In this document: positions 31,496 to 39,049 of the stretch, one piece after another | How positions within the stretch are numbered: the stretch's first letter is position 1 | How the letters are laid out: every line of letters starts with the position of its first letter | Origin: Gammaproteobacteria bacterium | Lineage (GTDB): Bacteria; Pseudomonadota; Gammaproteobacteria; Steroidobacterales; Steroidobacteraceae | Assembly: GCA_025355645.1 (NCBI GenBank) | Contig: JANXZG010000116.1 | Location: 1-45,365 of the forward strand | Reading direction: 5' to 3' | DNA: 45,365 nucleotides | Program-made: the position numbers and the translations under genes | Notes under the pieces: model-generated | Told to the model about the DNA's origin: nothing | The model's input: only the letters and a program-made list of their open reading frames with translations | Databases searched by the model: none

Positions 31496-32551
31496 CTATT
31501 TTCGCGTGTTCAAGGCCAGTCCGAGCAGTTTAGCCGTAACATCCACGATCGGGATGACTCGCTCGTACGCCATGCGGGTCGGCCCAATGATGCCGACCAC
31601 TCCGACGACCTGGTTGTCGATCAGGTAAGGCGAGGTCACGACGCTGACCTCATCGAGTATCGGGTAACCGGATTCCTGACCAATGAATATCTGGATGCCG
31701 TCGGCATGCAGGCAGCTGTCGAGCAGGCGCAGGATATCGTGTTTTTCATTAAATGCCTCGAACAGCCGGCGTAGCCGATCGACGTTCGATAACTCGGCGA
31801 AGCCCATCAAGTTCGTCTCGCCCGCCATCACGTACTCGACCCGCTCGCCCGGTTCCTTCTCGAAGACCTTCTGCGCGACCTGAATCGCGTCCTGCATCAG
31901 CTGGTTCATGTGCTGCTGCGTATCGCGCAGCTGCGCGAGCAGCATCGCGCGCACATCGGGTAGCGAGCGCCCGCTGAACGCCTCGTTCAGGTAGTTCGCG
32001 GCCCGGCGTAGCTCCTCTTGCGGATAATGGCGCTCGAGCTGCACGACGCGGTTTTGCACTTCACGGTTGTCCATGACCATGATCGCCAGCACCCGGTTCT
32101 CCGAGAGCGCGACGAACTCGATTTGCGAAAGCGCCACGTAGTGCGGATTCGGCAAGGTCACGAGGCCTGCCATATGTGTAAAGCTCGACAGCATCTGCGA
32201 CACCGACTGCACCAGGGAGCGGCCATCCGCCGCATCCGCCGTCAGTCGCCGCTCGATCTCCTCAACCTCGCCCTGCGCCGGCGGCTTGAGCTTCAGCAGG
32301 GTGTCGACGAAGAAACGGTATCCCTTGTTGGTCGGCACCCGTCCTGCCGAGGTATGCGGAGAAGCGACAAACCCCAGGGTCTCCAGATCCGCCATGACAT
32401 TGCGAATCGTGGCCGACGACAATGACAGTCCCGAGTCCCGCGAGAGCGTGCGCGAGCCGACCGGCTGGCCGTCGCGAATATAGTTCTCGATCAGTGCCTT
32501 CAGCAGCAGCTGGGCACGCTGTGTCAGGGAATCCTCGCTGTCTTCTGCCAT
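31496..32551 (-). CDS. hrcA: Heat-inducible transcription repressor HrcA
   Basis: This 351-aa repressor classically binds CIRCE elements and depends on GroEL for activity. The N-terminal winged helix is visible (IRDGQPVGSRTLSRDSGLSL, SATIRNVMADLETLGFV, PHTSAGRVPTNKGYRFFVD). The GAF-like dimer domain ends in VVGVVGIIGPTRMAYERVIP. It heads the hrcA-grpE-dnaK-dnaJ cluster. No CIRCE inverted repeat was found ahead of hrcA, grpE or dnaK, so its operator may be elsewhere, for example at groESL. Confidence 0.96.
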   Translation of the reverse strand: MAEDSEDSLTQRAQLLLKALIENYIRDGQPVGSRTLSRDSGLSLSSATIRNVMADLETLGFVASPHTSAGRVPTNKGYRFFVDTLLKLKPPAQGEVEEIERRLTADAADGRSLVQSVSQMLSSFTHMAGLVTLPNPHYVALSQIEFVALSENRVLAIMVMDNREVQNRVVQLERHYPQEELRRAANYLNEAFSGRSLPDVRAMLLAQLRDTQQHMNQLMQDAIQVAQKVFEKEPGERVEYVMAGETNLMGFAELSNVDRLRRLFEAFNEKHDILRLLDSCLHADGIQIFIGQESGYPILDEVSVVTSPYLIDNQVVGVVGIIGPTRMAYERVIPIVDVTAKLLGLALNTRK

Positions 32552-32652
32552 ATAGCGGTCCCGATAAACGAACCCCGACCCACCCTAGCACGGCCACCGG
32601 AAGTCAAGGGCGTGGCCGGCGTGTCCCGGGCATGCTACAAGGAATACCGCCT

Positions 32653-33552
32653 ATGCCCCACCCTTTCAAGTCTATCGCGCTGATCGGCAACGCCAGGGAT
32701 GAGCGCGTTGCCGAATGCATGCTGAGCCTGGCCCGCCACCTGGGAGGGCGCGGCTTAAGGCCCCTGATCGACCACCGGCAGGCGACCATCTTCGATTCCG
32801 GCACGGTCCTCGAGTGCCCGGAGCACTCGTTTGCCGAGCGCTGCGACCTGATCATCTCGATCGGCGGCGACGGCACCTTGCTGTATGCGGCGAGTCTCGT
32901 GGCCCGGACCGCCGTGCCGCTGCTCGGCATCAATCGCGGGCGCTTAGGGTTCCTGACCGACGTGGGACCGGCCTCGATGCTTGAGGACCTCGATTCGGTA
33001 CTCGGTGGCGAGTACACGCAGGACCGGCGCTCCCTGATCGCGGCGCGATTGCAGTGCGAGGGTGCGCCGTCGGTGCAGTCGCTGGCACTGAATGATGTGG
33101 TCATCAACAAGCGCGAGACCGGTCGCATGATGGAACTGGAGACCTCGATCAATGGCCGCTTCGTCAACTCCCACGGCGGCGATGGCCTAGTGATCGCCAC
33201 GGCCACGGGCTCGACCGCATATGCGCTGTCCTGCGGCGGGCCGATAGTCGAACCGGACCTTGACGTGTGGGTATTGGCACCGATCAGCCCGCACACCTTG
33301 AGTGATCGCCCGATTGTGGTGCGAGCCAGCAGCAAGATCCTGGTGCGCATAGCGGATCGGCACGAGTCGCACGCCCAGGTCACCTGCGACGGCACGGCGC
33401 TTGGCGATATGGGAACCGGAGATAGCCTGCATGTGGAAAGGTCGGACGCACAGATCACGCTGCTACATCCCCCGGGCTATGACTACTACCGCCTGCTGCG
33501 CTCCAAGCTTCATTGGGGACGCGGCGCGGGGGGGGCCACGCCAGATGAATAA
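32653..33552 (+). CDS. nadK: NAD kinase
   Basis: This 299-aa enzyme phosphorylates NAD to NADP. The Gly/Asp-rich substrate motif is SIGGDGTLLYAASL, with GINRGRLGFLTDV, then the second signature NSHGGDGLVIATATGSTAYALSCGGPI. The open frame extends upstream to 32422, but the ATG at 32653 is preceded by AAGGA at a good distance and gives the normal length. It is divergent from hrcA and followed after 6 bp by recN. A short Gly-rich tail (HWGRGAGGATPDE) is not conserved. Confidence 0.96.
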   Translation: MPHPFKSIALIGNARDERVAECMLSLARHLGGRGLRPLIDHRQATIFDSGTVLECPEHSFAERCDLIISIGGDGTLLYAASLVARTAVPLLGINRGRLGFLTDVGPASMLEDLDSVLGGEYTQDRRSLIAARLQCEGAPSVQSLALNDVVINKRETGRMMELETSINGRFVNSHGGDGLVIATATGSTAYALSCGGPIVEPDLDVWVLAPISPHTLSDRPIVVRASSKILVRIADRHESHAQVTCDGTALGDMGTGDSLHVERSDAQITLLHPPGYDYYRLLRSKLHWGRGAGGATPDE

Positions 33553-33558
33553 ACACGC

Positions 33559-35241
33559 ATGCTGAGGCAGCTGCAATTGCGCGACTTTGTGATTGTCGAC
33601 CGGGCGGACCTCGAATTCGCGCCCGGCATGACCGCACTGACCGGAGAGACCGGCGCGGGCAAGTCCATCATCGTGGATGCCCTGGGCCTGCTCGCGGGCG
33701 GGCGCGCCAGCGCCGATGTCGTGCGCCAGGGTGCAGAGCGGGCCGAGGCTAGCGCGAGTTTTTCGGACCTGCCGCCAGCCGCGCTCGGCTGGCTCGCCGA
33801 TCAGGCGATCGATCACGATGGTGAAGTCCTGGTGCGCCGGGTGGTTGGCACGGACGGACGTTCGCGCGCCTACTTGAACGGCCAGATGGTGCCGCTGCAG
33901 TCCTTGCGCGAGTTCGCCGACCTGCTGCTCGAGATACACGGGCAGCAGGAGTTCCAGCACCTCGTGAAGCGCGATGCCCAGCGCCGTTTGCTCGATGAGC
34001 ACGGCCAGGCGCTCGATCTGGCGGCGGCGGTCGCCGACGCGCACGGGGAGCTCAGCAAAAGCCTGGCGCAGCTCGAGGCGCTGCGCGCGGCTGCGGGCGA
34101 TCGGGATGCAAGGCTCGACCTGCTGCGCTACCACTTGGCCGAGATGCGCGCGGAGGTTGGAAGCGGTGCTGATATCGATGCCCTGCTGGTCGAGCGCCAG
34201 CGCATTGCCGGCAGTGGCCGCCTCGGCGAGGCGGCGCGCACGGCGCTTGCGGCCGTCGAGGACGCGGAGGATGCCAATGCGCAGTTGCTGCTCGCGCGCG
34301 CGCAAACAGCACTGAGGGGCGCAAGCAGCGCGGATCCCGCGCTCGCCCAAGCCGGACAGTTTCTCGCCGAAGCCCTGATCGAGGTCAGCGAGGCTGCCGG
34401 TGTGCTGCGCCGTTTTCTCGAGACTCTGGACATCGATCCGCAACGCCAGGATGAAGTTGAGCGGCGCGCAGCTGCGCTGGAGTCCCTCGCGCGCAAGCAC
34501 CGCATCAGCGTCGCAGGGCTGCCGCAGCAACGCGCCAATCTCGAACAGGAGCTCGATGCGCTGGAGAACTCCGCGGTCAGCCTGGGCAAGCTGGAGGCGC
34601 GCATGAAAGTCCTGCGCGATGCGTACGACGCTGCAGCAGCGAAGCTCAGTGCCGCGCGCGCCATGGCCGCTCAGGTGCTCGGCACGGGAATCACCCAGTT
34701 GATGCAGGGCCTTGGCATGAAGGGGGGCAGGTTCCAGGTCCAGGTCAGCTCGGACCCGGAGCAGCTCAGCGTCAGCGGCATCGATACCGTGGACTTCCTG
34801 GTCAGCGCCAATCCGGGTCAGGAGCCCAAGAGCCTAGCCAAGGTCGCCTCGGGCGGCGAGTTATCGCGCATCAGCCTGGCCATCCAGGTCGCGGCGGCCG
34901 CCAGAGCGGGCGTGCAGTGCATGGTGTTCGACGAAGTCGATGCCGGCATCGGTGGCGCGATCGCCGAGATTGTCGGGCTGCAATTGCGCGCGCTCGGCGA
35001 GCGCGGCCAGGTGCTTTGCGTGACTCACCTGCCGCAGGTTGCGAGCCAGGCGCACGCGCAGTACCAGGTCAGCAAGCAGACCGACGGCAAGGTCACGCGC
35101 ACCTCCCTGCGCGGACTGACTGGCAGCGATCGGATCGATGAGATCGCACGCATGCTCGGCGGCATCGACGTCACCGACAAGGCGCGTGCGCATGCGCGCG
35201 AGATGCTGAAGCGCGGGTCAGCCTATTTGCCGCGCCTCTGA
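33559..35241 (+). CDS. recN: DNA repair protein RecN
   Basis: This 560-aa SMC-like ATPase acts in double-strand break repair. The N-terminal Walker A is TGETGAGKSIIVDALGLL, with DLLLEIHGQQEFQHLVK; a central region of alternating coiled coils lies at about residues 160-370; and the C-terminal part has the ABC signature LAKVASGGELSRISLAI and Walker B MVFDEVDAGIGG. It follows nadK after 6 bp, leaving no room for a LexA site directly in front. Its last 19 bp overlap the convergent fur gene. Confidence 0.97.
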   Translation: MLRQLQLRDFVIVDRADLEFAPGMTALTGETGAGKSIIVDALGLLAGGRASADVVRQGAERAEASASFSDLPPAALGWLADQAIDHDGEVLVRRVVGTDGRSRAYLNGQMVPLQSLREFADLLLEIHGQQEFQHLVKRDAQRRLLDEHGQALDLAAAVADAHGELSKSLAQLEALRAAAGDRDARLDLLRYHLAEMRAEVGSGADIDALLVERQRIAGSGRLGEAARTALAAVEDAEDANAQLLLARAQTALRGASSADPALAQAGQFLAEALIEVSEAAGVLRRFLETLDIDPQRQDEVERRAAALESLARKHRISVAGLPQQRANLEQELDALENSAVSLGKLEARMKVLRDAYDAAAAKLSAARAMAAQVLGTGITQLMQGLGMKGGRFQVQVSSDPEQLSVSGIDTVDFLVSANPGQEPKSLAKVASGGELSRISLAIQVAAAARAGVQCMVFDEVDAGIGGAIAEIVGLQLRALGERGQVLCVTHLPQVASQAHAQYQVSKQTDGKVTRTSLRGLTGSDRIDEIARMLGGIDVTDKARAHAREMLKRGSAYLPRL

Positions 35242-35681
35242 TGCGGGCAGTTGGGCTTGCGGCAATGGCCATACAGGATCAGCGCGTGATCGCTGATTTC
35301 AAACCCAAGGCGCTCGGCGACCGCCTGCTGGCGCTCCTCGATGCCTGAATCCATGAACTCTTCGACGCGGCCGCAGTCGACACACACGATATGATCGTGA
35401 TGCGCGCCCTGATTGAGTTCAAATACTGCGGTTCCGCCCTCAAAGTGATGCCGCGTGACCAGACCCGCCGCCTCGAATTGCGTCAGCACCCGATACACCG
35501 TCGCAAGCCCGATGTCCTCGTTCAGGGTCAGCAGTTTCTTGTAGATGTCTTCGGCGCTCATGTGCCGCGCCGACGCATCGGCCAGGATGTCGAGGATTTT
35601 CAGGCGGGGCAGCGTGACCTTCAGTCCTGCATCGCGCAGATCCTGGCTCTCGTGGGTGCTTGCCTTGAAGCGCTGCGACAT
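35223..35681 (-). CDS. fur: Ferric uptake regulator Fur
   Basis: This 152-aa iron-responsive repressor has a winged helix with LKVTLPRLKILDILAD and GLATVYRVLTQFEAAGLV, followed by the metal-binding dimer domain HHFEGGTAVFELNQGAHHDH and IVCVDCGRVEEF. A second Cys pair is in HCRKPNCPHQRR. It is divergent from bamE, an arrangement shared by many gammaproteobacteria, and convergent with recN. A weak Fur-box-like sequence lies in the fur-bamE gap, but it was not good enough to call. Confidence 0.97.
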   Translation of the reverse strand: MSQRFKASTHESQDLRDAGLKVTLPRLKILDILADASARHMSAEDIYKKLLTLNEDIGLATVYRVLTQFEAAGLVTRHHFEGGTAVFELNQGAHHDHIVCVDCGRVEEFMDSGIEERQQAVAERLGFEISDHALILYGHCRKPNCPHQRRGK

Positions 35682-35744
35682 ACAATGGTATCCGGTATGA
35701 TGCCCGCTGCATTATCAATCATTTAACGACGGTCCACCACTTTG

Positions 35745-36128
35745 ATGAAAGTCCCTTTCCGCTTTGTCCTTATGCGCACGACGCTGGGCCTGTCCCTGGC
35801 CGTAGGCGCCAGCGCATGCGTCTATCGCATCAACATCCAGCAGGGCAATTTTCTTGACCAGGCGGCCGTCGAGCAGGTGAAAGTGGGCATGACGCGTAGC
35901 CAGGTGCATTATCTGCTCGGCACGCCGATGGTTGCCGACAGCTTCAACAAGCAGCGCTGGGACTATATTTATTACCTGAAGAAAGGCCGCACCAAGCACG
36001 TCGACTCGCGCCGCGTGACAGTATATTTCGACGGGGAAAAGGTTGCCAAGCTCGACAAACCGACCGCTGAAGAAGCCGCCGCCCAGGACGCCTCGGCCGC
36101 ACAGATTCGAAACGGCCGGGTTTACTAG
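35745..36128 (+). CDS. bamE: Outer-membrane assembly lipoprotein BamE
   Basis: This 127-aa lipoprotein (SmpA/OmlA family) belongs to the BAM complex, which inserts beta-barrel proteins in the outer membrane. The signal peptide TLGLSLAVGASAC ends in an imperfect lipobox, with Cys at about residue 25. The mature part has YRINIQQGNFLDQAAVEQVK, the VGMTRSQVHYLLGTPMVAD motif, and WDYIYYLKKG. A TTG codon lies directly before the ATG and is not needed. Its end overlaps the convergent rnfH by 4 bp. Confidence 0.95.
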   Translation: MKVPFRFVLMRTTLGLSLAVGASACVYRINIQQGNFLDQAAVEQVKVGMTRSQVHYLLGTPMVADSFNKQRWDYIYYLKKGRTKHVDSRRVTVYFDGEKVAKLDKPTAEEAAAQDASAAQIRNGRVY

Positions 36129-36397
36129 CGCGACTTGCGGGCTCGGGCGCGACGCGCGAGCTTGGGATCCACCGCCGCACCGTGATAGATCTCGATGCGA
36201 TCACCCTCCTCCAGCGCCTGCTCGCGAGCGACAATGCGGCCGAACACGCCGACCGTGGCGCTGCCAAGTCCGGCAAGGGCAAATTCGGCATCCATGGCCG
36301 CAATACGCAGGGCGGCATCCACGGTGCACGGCGCCTCAAACTCGTAGCCCTTCGCTACCGGTCCGTCCGCCCCGATCCATACGATCTCAATGTGCAT
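36125..36397 (-). CDS. rnfH: RnfH-family protein (UPF0125)
   Basis: This 90-aa ubiquitin-like beta-grasp protein of the RnfH/RatB family, whose function is unclear, is the usual partner gene of ratA. The motifs VGVFGRIVAREQALEEGDRI and EIYHGAAVDPKLARRARARK are typical. An upstream open frame exists, but the start at 36397 is supported by the shared base with the ratA stop (TGATG) and by family length. Confidence 0.9.
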   Translation of the reverse strand: MHIEIVWIGADGPVAKGYEFEAPCTVDAALRIAAMDAEFALAGLGSATVGVFGRIVAREQALEEGDRIEIYHGAAVDPKLARRARARKSR

Positions 36398-36828
36398 CAG
36401 CGGTAGATCTCGCGCGCGCGTGCGGCAAATGCGTCGACGATCGTTGCGCACATCGATTCGAATACCGCGTTGAAGGCGATCGCAGTCAGTGGATTTCGAA
36501 ATTCGAATTCCACGCGAAAGCTCACACGCGCACCCTGCTCGCCGATCGCATGGAATTGCCATTGCCCTTGCAGGCTGCGGAAGGGTCCGTTGATCAGCTG
36601 CATCAGGATCTGCGTAGGCGGTTCTAGACGATTGCGCGTGGTGAACGTCGAGCGCAACACGCCGCGTTCGATACGCATCGAGGCGATGCGCTCGGTGGCG
36701 CTGCGCTCCTCGATACTCGAGGCCGCACACCAAGGCAGGAATTCGGGGTAGGAAGCAACGTCACTGACCAGATCAAACATCTGCGCTGCCGTATAGGGGA
36801 CGATCGCGCTGCGTTCAACAACCTTCAA
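36397..36828 (-). CDS. ratA: RatA-like START-domain protein (COQ10 family)
   Basis: This 143-aa START/polyketide-cyclase-fold protein belongs to the RatA/COQ10 group. In E. coli the homologue was reported to hinder 70S assembly, and eukaryotic homologues bind coenzyme Q. The pattern VPYTAAQMFDLVSDVASYPEFLPW is characteristic. The best start is TTG at 36828, with AGGAGG 5 bp upstream (CAGGAGGGGCACTTGAAG). It is coupled to rnfH by TGATG and divergent from smpB, the conserved arrangement. Confidence 0.9.
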   Translation of the reverse strand: MKVVERSAIVPYTAAQMFDLVSDVASYPEFLPWCAASSIEERSATERIASMRIERGVLRSTFTTRNRLEPPTQILMQLINGPFRSLQGQWQFHAIGEQGARVSFRVEFEFRNPLTAIAFNAVFESMCATIVDAFAARAREIYR

Positions 36829-36921
36829 GTGCCCCTCCTGCGCTATGGATGCGCTGCTCCGGCACGAATTCTCCGGTAAAAGCGTGGGCGCCACAACGAA
36901 CGAATCGGTAGACTCGCCCGG

Positions 36922-37395
36922 GTGGCCAAACCCGCTGACAAACCGCCGCCGATCGCCGTCAATCGCAAGGCGCGCTTCGATTATTTCATCGAAGAATCCT
37001 TCGAGGCCGGCATCGCGTTGCTGGGATGGGAGGTCAAGAGCATGCGCGCCGGCAAGGCGCAGGTGGCCGAAGCCTATGTGTACCTGAAGAATGGCGAGGC
37101 GTACCTGTTCGGCGCGCACATCAATGCGCTGATATCTGCCTCGACGCACGTTGATACGGACCCCACTCGCACCCGCAAGTTGTTGCTGCACCGGCGCCAG
37201 CTCGACCACCTGATCGGCGCCGTCGAGCGGCGTGGCTACACGCTCGTGCCGCTGGAGCTTTATTGGAAGGCGGGTCGCGCCAAGTTGCTCGTCGGGCTCG
37301 CCAAGGGCAAGAAGCAGCATGACAAGCGCGCGACCGACAAAGATCGCGACTGGCAGCGCGACAAGAGCCGGATTATGAAGGCGCTGCGTCGCTAA
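36922..37395 (+). CDS. smpB: SsrA-binding protein SmpB
   Basis: This 157-aa partner of tmRNA in trans-translation rescues stalled ribosomes. Signatures are [52 protein letters not shown] and a basic C-terminal tail ending in [16 protein letters not shown]. It starts with GTG and no Shine-Dalgarno sequence is visible; TAGACT ends 7 bp before the start codon. It lies 60 bp before the tmRNA gene, as in related bacteria. Confidence 0.96.
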   Translation: MAKPADKPPPIAVNRKARFDYFIEESFEAGIALLGWEVKSMRAGKAQVAEAYVYLKNGEAYLFGAHINALISASTHVDTDPTRTRKLLLHRRQLDHLIGAVERRGYTLVPLELYWKAGRAKLLVGLAKGKKQHDKRATDKDRDWQRDKSRIMKALRR

Positions 37396-37413
37396 TGATT
37401 ATGTGACCCCTGG

Positions 37414-37443
37414 TTGGCACTCGGGCGTTGCAGCGGGTAGACT
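37414..37443 (+). promoter_or_regulatory. Sigma70 promoter of ssrA
   Basis: TTGGCA (37414-37419) and TAGACT (37438-37443) are 18 bp apart. The predicted start is a few bases ahead of the mature tmRNA 5' end at 37456, which fits a short 5' extension removed by RNase P. Confidence 0.6.
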
Positions 37444-37455
37444 GTGGCTTCGATT

Positions 37456-37810
37456 GGGGCCGACCGGTTTCGACATGGGTAACGAAACTTCAGAGGCGTA
37501 CCGAGGTGCAGGTTACCTCGTAAAACTGACTTGCAAACTTATAGTTGCCAACGAAGACAACTACGCTCTAGCTGCCTAATCGCAGCTGAACCCTGACCGG
37601 CCTGTGCTGGTGCGAACGGCTCAGGGGTAGCGCTCACCAGCTAGTGGGACACACGGGTCCGGGGTGTTTCCTGCAAATCGCTACCGGGCTGGCTGTGCGC
37701 TTTCCCTGCCCGTTGGGTAGCGCGTGGCGAGAATAATAGACTGGGCTACGTACGTAGATTTTGCAGCGTAGTGCTTATGGACGGGGGTTCGATTCCCCCC
37801 GGCTCCACCA
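37456..37810 (+). ncRNA. ssrA: tmRNA
   Basis: This 355-nt transfer-messenger RNA rescues stalled ribosomes with SmpB. The 5' GGGGCC pairs with GGCTCC before ACCA at the 3' end, and the T arm GGGTTCGATTCCCC is present. The tag frame starts at the resume codon GCC (37547) and reads ANEDNYALAA before TAA (37577-37579). The tag keeps the ALAA degron and differs from the E. coli ANDENYALAA tag at the third and fourth residues. The CCA is encoded. The gene is intact at its 3' end. Confidence 0.97.
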
Positions 37811-37923
37811 TTATAAAGTTTATAACATCAATGAGTTATAGGTTTTAATTCATCTGTTAAATGAAATAAAAAAGACCGCGTTTTTATAGGGCGCAATACC
37901 CGTCTCGTCCTCAAACGGCACCG

Positions 37924-37954
37924 CCGCGGCGAACGCTGTTTGCCGCGGTTTTAT
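37924..37954 (+). terminator. Rho-independent terminator downstream of ssrA
   Basis: CCGCGGCGAAC pairs with GTTTGCCGCGG around the loop GCT (an 11-bp stem with one G-U pair) and is followed by TTTTAT. It lies 114 bases after the tmRNA and is the only strong terminator in this gap. Confidence 0.75.
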
Positions 37955-38172
37955 AGGCGTCGATTTGACCAGTTGGAGTTCTTTAATTTCGGCTCTCAGA
38001 GGCGACACTGAGCCCGGGTGTGTCGATAAATACCTGGCGCCGCTCTTCCAAACGCCCGGGCCCGCATCGCTTCATTCGGGGGCTGGCTTACCAAGCGAGT
38101 TGCCGTCATCGGCTGGACCAAACTGCATGCACCAAGCGCATCCGTTCCATGAGGAAGGAAGAAGCTTGTGCG

Positions 38173-38180
38173 GCGCTGCC
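38173..38180 (+). repeat. 8-bp target-site duplication, left copy
   Basis: GCGCTGCC directly abuts the left terminal inverted repeat of the transposon. The identical sequence follows the right end at 41817-41824. Confidence 0.8.
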
Positions 38181-38207
38181 TGTGAGTTCCATCGGTAAAT
38201 GGCGGAG
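38181..38207 (+). repeat. Left terminal inverted repeat (27 bp)
   Basis: Reading inward this end begins TGTGAGTTCCATCG, then GTAAATGGCGGAG. It matches the right end at 25 of 27 positions (differences at positions 15 and 26). A related 15-mer (AACGCTAATTGGCGG) recurs at 38215-38229, 24 bp further in, matching the core ATCGGTAAATGGCGG at 12 of 15 positions. Confidence 0.9.
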
Positions 38208-38218
38208 TTTCTCCAACG

Positions 38219-39049
38219 CTAATTGGCGGTACCGATAACGAGCATGCGGCGTGCCGCGTTGACGACATCATCGGTGATCTCGGTCAGGTGATTGATGTCC
38301 ATGAGGCGCTCGATCTGAACGAACAGCCGGTGGATCAGCCGGAAGTTGCCGCCGGTGATCCTAGTAACAGCGGCGATCGCCTGAGCATCGGCAAAATCAG
38401 CTCCATTCAGGCATAAGCCGAGCTCGCGCCAGTGACGAGCGAGAACGAAGGTGAGCTCATTGCCCTGCAGCGGGCGATAGGGGTGAGCGAAGCCGATGCG
38501 GCTGTAGAGCTGCAGATAGCGCGCCAAGCGCTTGTCGATTCCTACCATGCCAATGAGTATCAGACCAATGTTTGAGCGATCAAACAGATCCCGCAGAAAT
38601 TCGAGCGCCGGCGCCGAGAGACGCTCGGCCTCATCGACGATCACCATTTCCATGTGGTTGAACGAGCACTCGAGCCTGGCTCGCTCGTTGTGCGGACGGA
38701 TGCAGGCGGTAGCAGCCGCCAATAAACGATGTATGTCCCGGTTCAGAATCCGAGCCGAGATGCTGACTGCAGGCGTGTAGAAAAGCGTCCGGGAGCGATT
38801 CATCGCGGCAAGCATTTTTCCCGTCGAGCGTTCGCGCAGTCCCCAATCGCACAACAACGATTCGACCGCCGGCCAGTTGGCGTAATGTCGGGCGGACAAA
38901 GTCTTGCTGACACCGGCCGCGCCGTAGCACAAGCCGATGTAACGATTTTCACGCACCGCCTTGGCGAATTCGACAAAACGGCGATGCTCTTTGGTATCAA
39001 TGAAAGCCCCGGCGCGGCGACCAATGATGTCCTTCGCAACGACACTCAC
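38219..39049 (-). CDS. TniB-like AAA+ transposition ATPase
   Basis: This 276-aa NTP-binding protein is of the TniB/TnsC kind, which in related transposons selects target DNA and activates the DDE transposase. The P-loop is GAAGVSKT (residues 43-50), slightly off the usual GxxGxGKT. Walker B is VIVDE (136-140), followed by AERLSAPALEFLRDLFD and the sensor-like IGLILIGMVGIDKRL. The start is GTG, directly after the transposase stop (TAAGTG), so the two genes form an operon. The frame is intact and ends 38 bp inside the left transposon end. Confidence 0.88.
   Translation of the reverse strand: MSVVAKDIIGRRAGAFIDTKEHRRFVEFAKAVRENRYIGLCYGAAGVSKTLSARHYANWPAVESLLCDWGLRERSTGKMLAAMNRSRTLFYTPAVSISARILNRDIHRLLAAATACIRPHNERARLECSFNHMEMVIVDEAERLSAPALEFLRDLFDRSNIGLILIGMVGIDKRLARYLQLYSRIGFAHPYRPLQGNELTFVLARHWRELGLCLNGADFADAQAIAAVTRITGGNFRLIHRLFVQIERLMDINHLTEITDDVVNAARRMLVIGTAN

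Larger units (their letters stand above)
37811..38180. other. Intergenic stretch between ssrA and the transposon
   Basis: No gene is supported here. The first 90 bases are AT-rich. A strong hairpin with a U-run lies at 37924-37954. Short open frames on both strands (for example 37965-38198 on plus, 37996-38271 on minus) have no family-like features and two of them cross the transposon end. No integrase gene and no repeat of the ssrA 3' end was seen, so an ssrA-integrated island is not supported. Confidence 0.6.

Noticed and set aside
32552..32652. TTGACT...TAGGGT as a promoter for hrcA
   Set aside because: The spacing is only 14 bp, well short of 16-18 bp.
35682..35744. Fur-box-like sequence (ATTATCAATCATT) in the fur-bamE gap
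   Set aside because: It matches the 19-bp Fur consensus at only about 8-9 positions in any alignment, which is too weak to call.
38021..38039. TGTCGATAAATACCTGGCG outside the transposon, sharing TCGATAAAT with the right TIR
   Set aside because: Only nine bases match, the following part does not, and no partner end was found; a solo relic end is possible but unsupported.
37965..38271. Small overlapping open frames beside the left transposon end (both strands)
   Set aside because: They cross the terminal repeat, lack ribosome-binding sites, and show no TniQ-like features.
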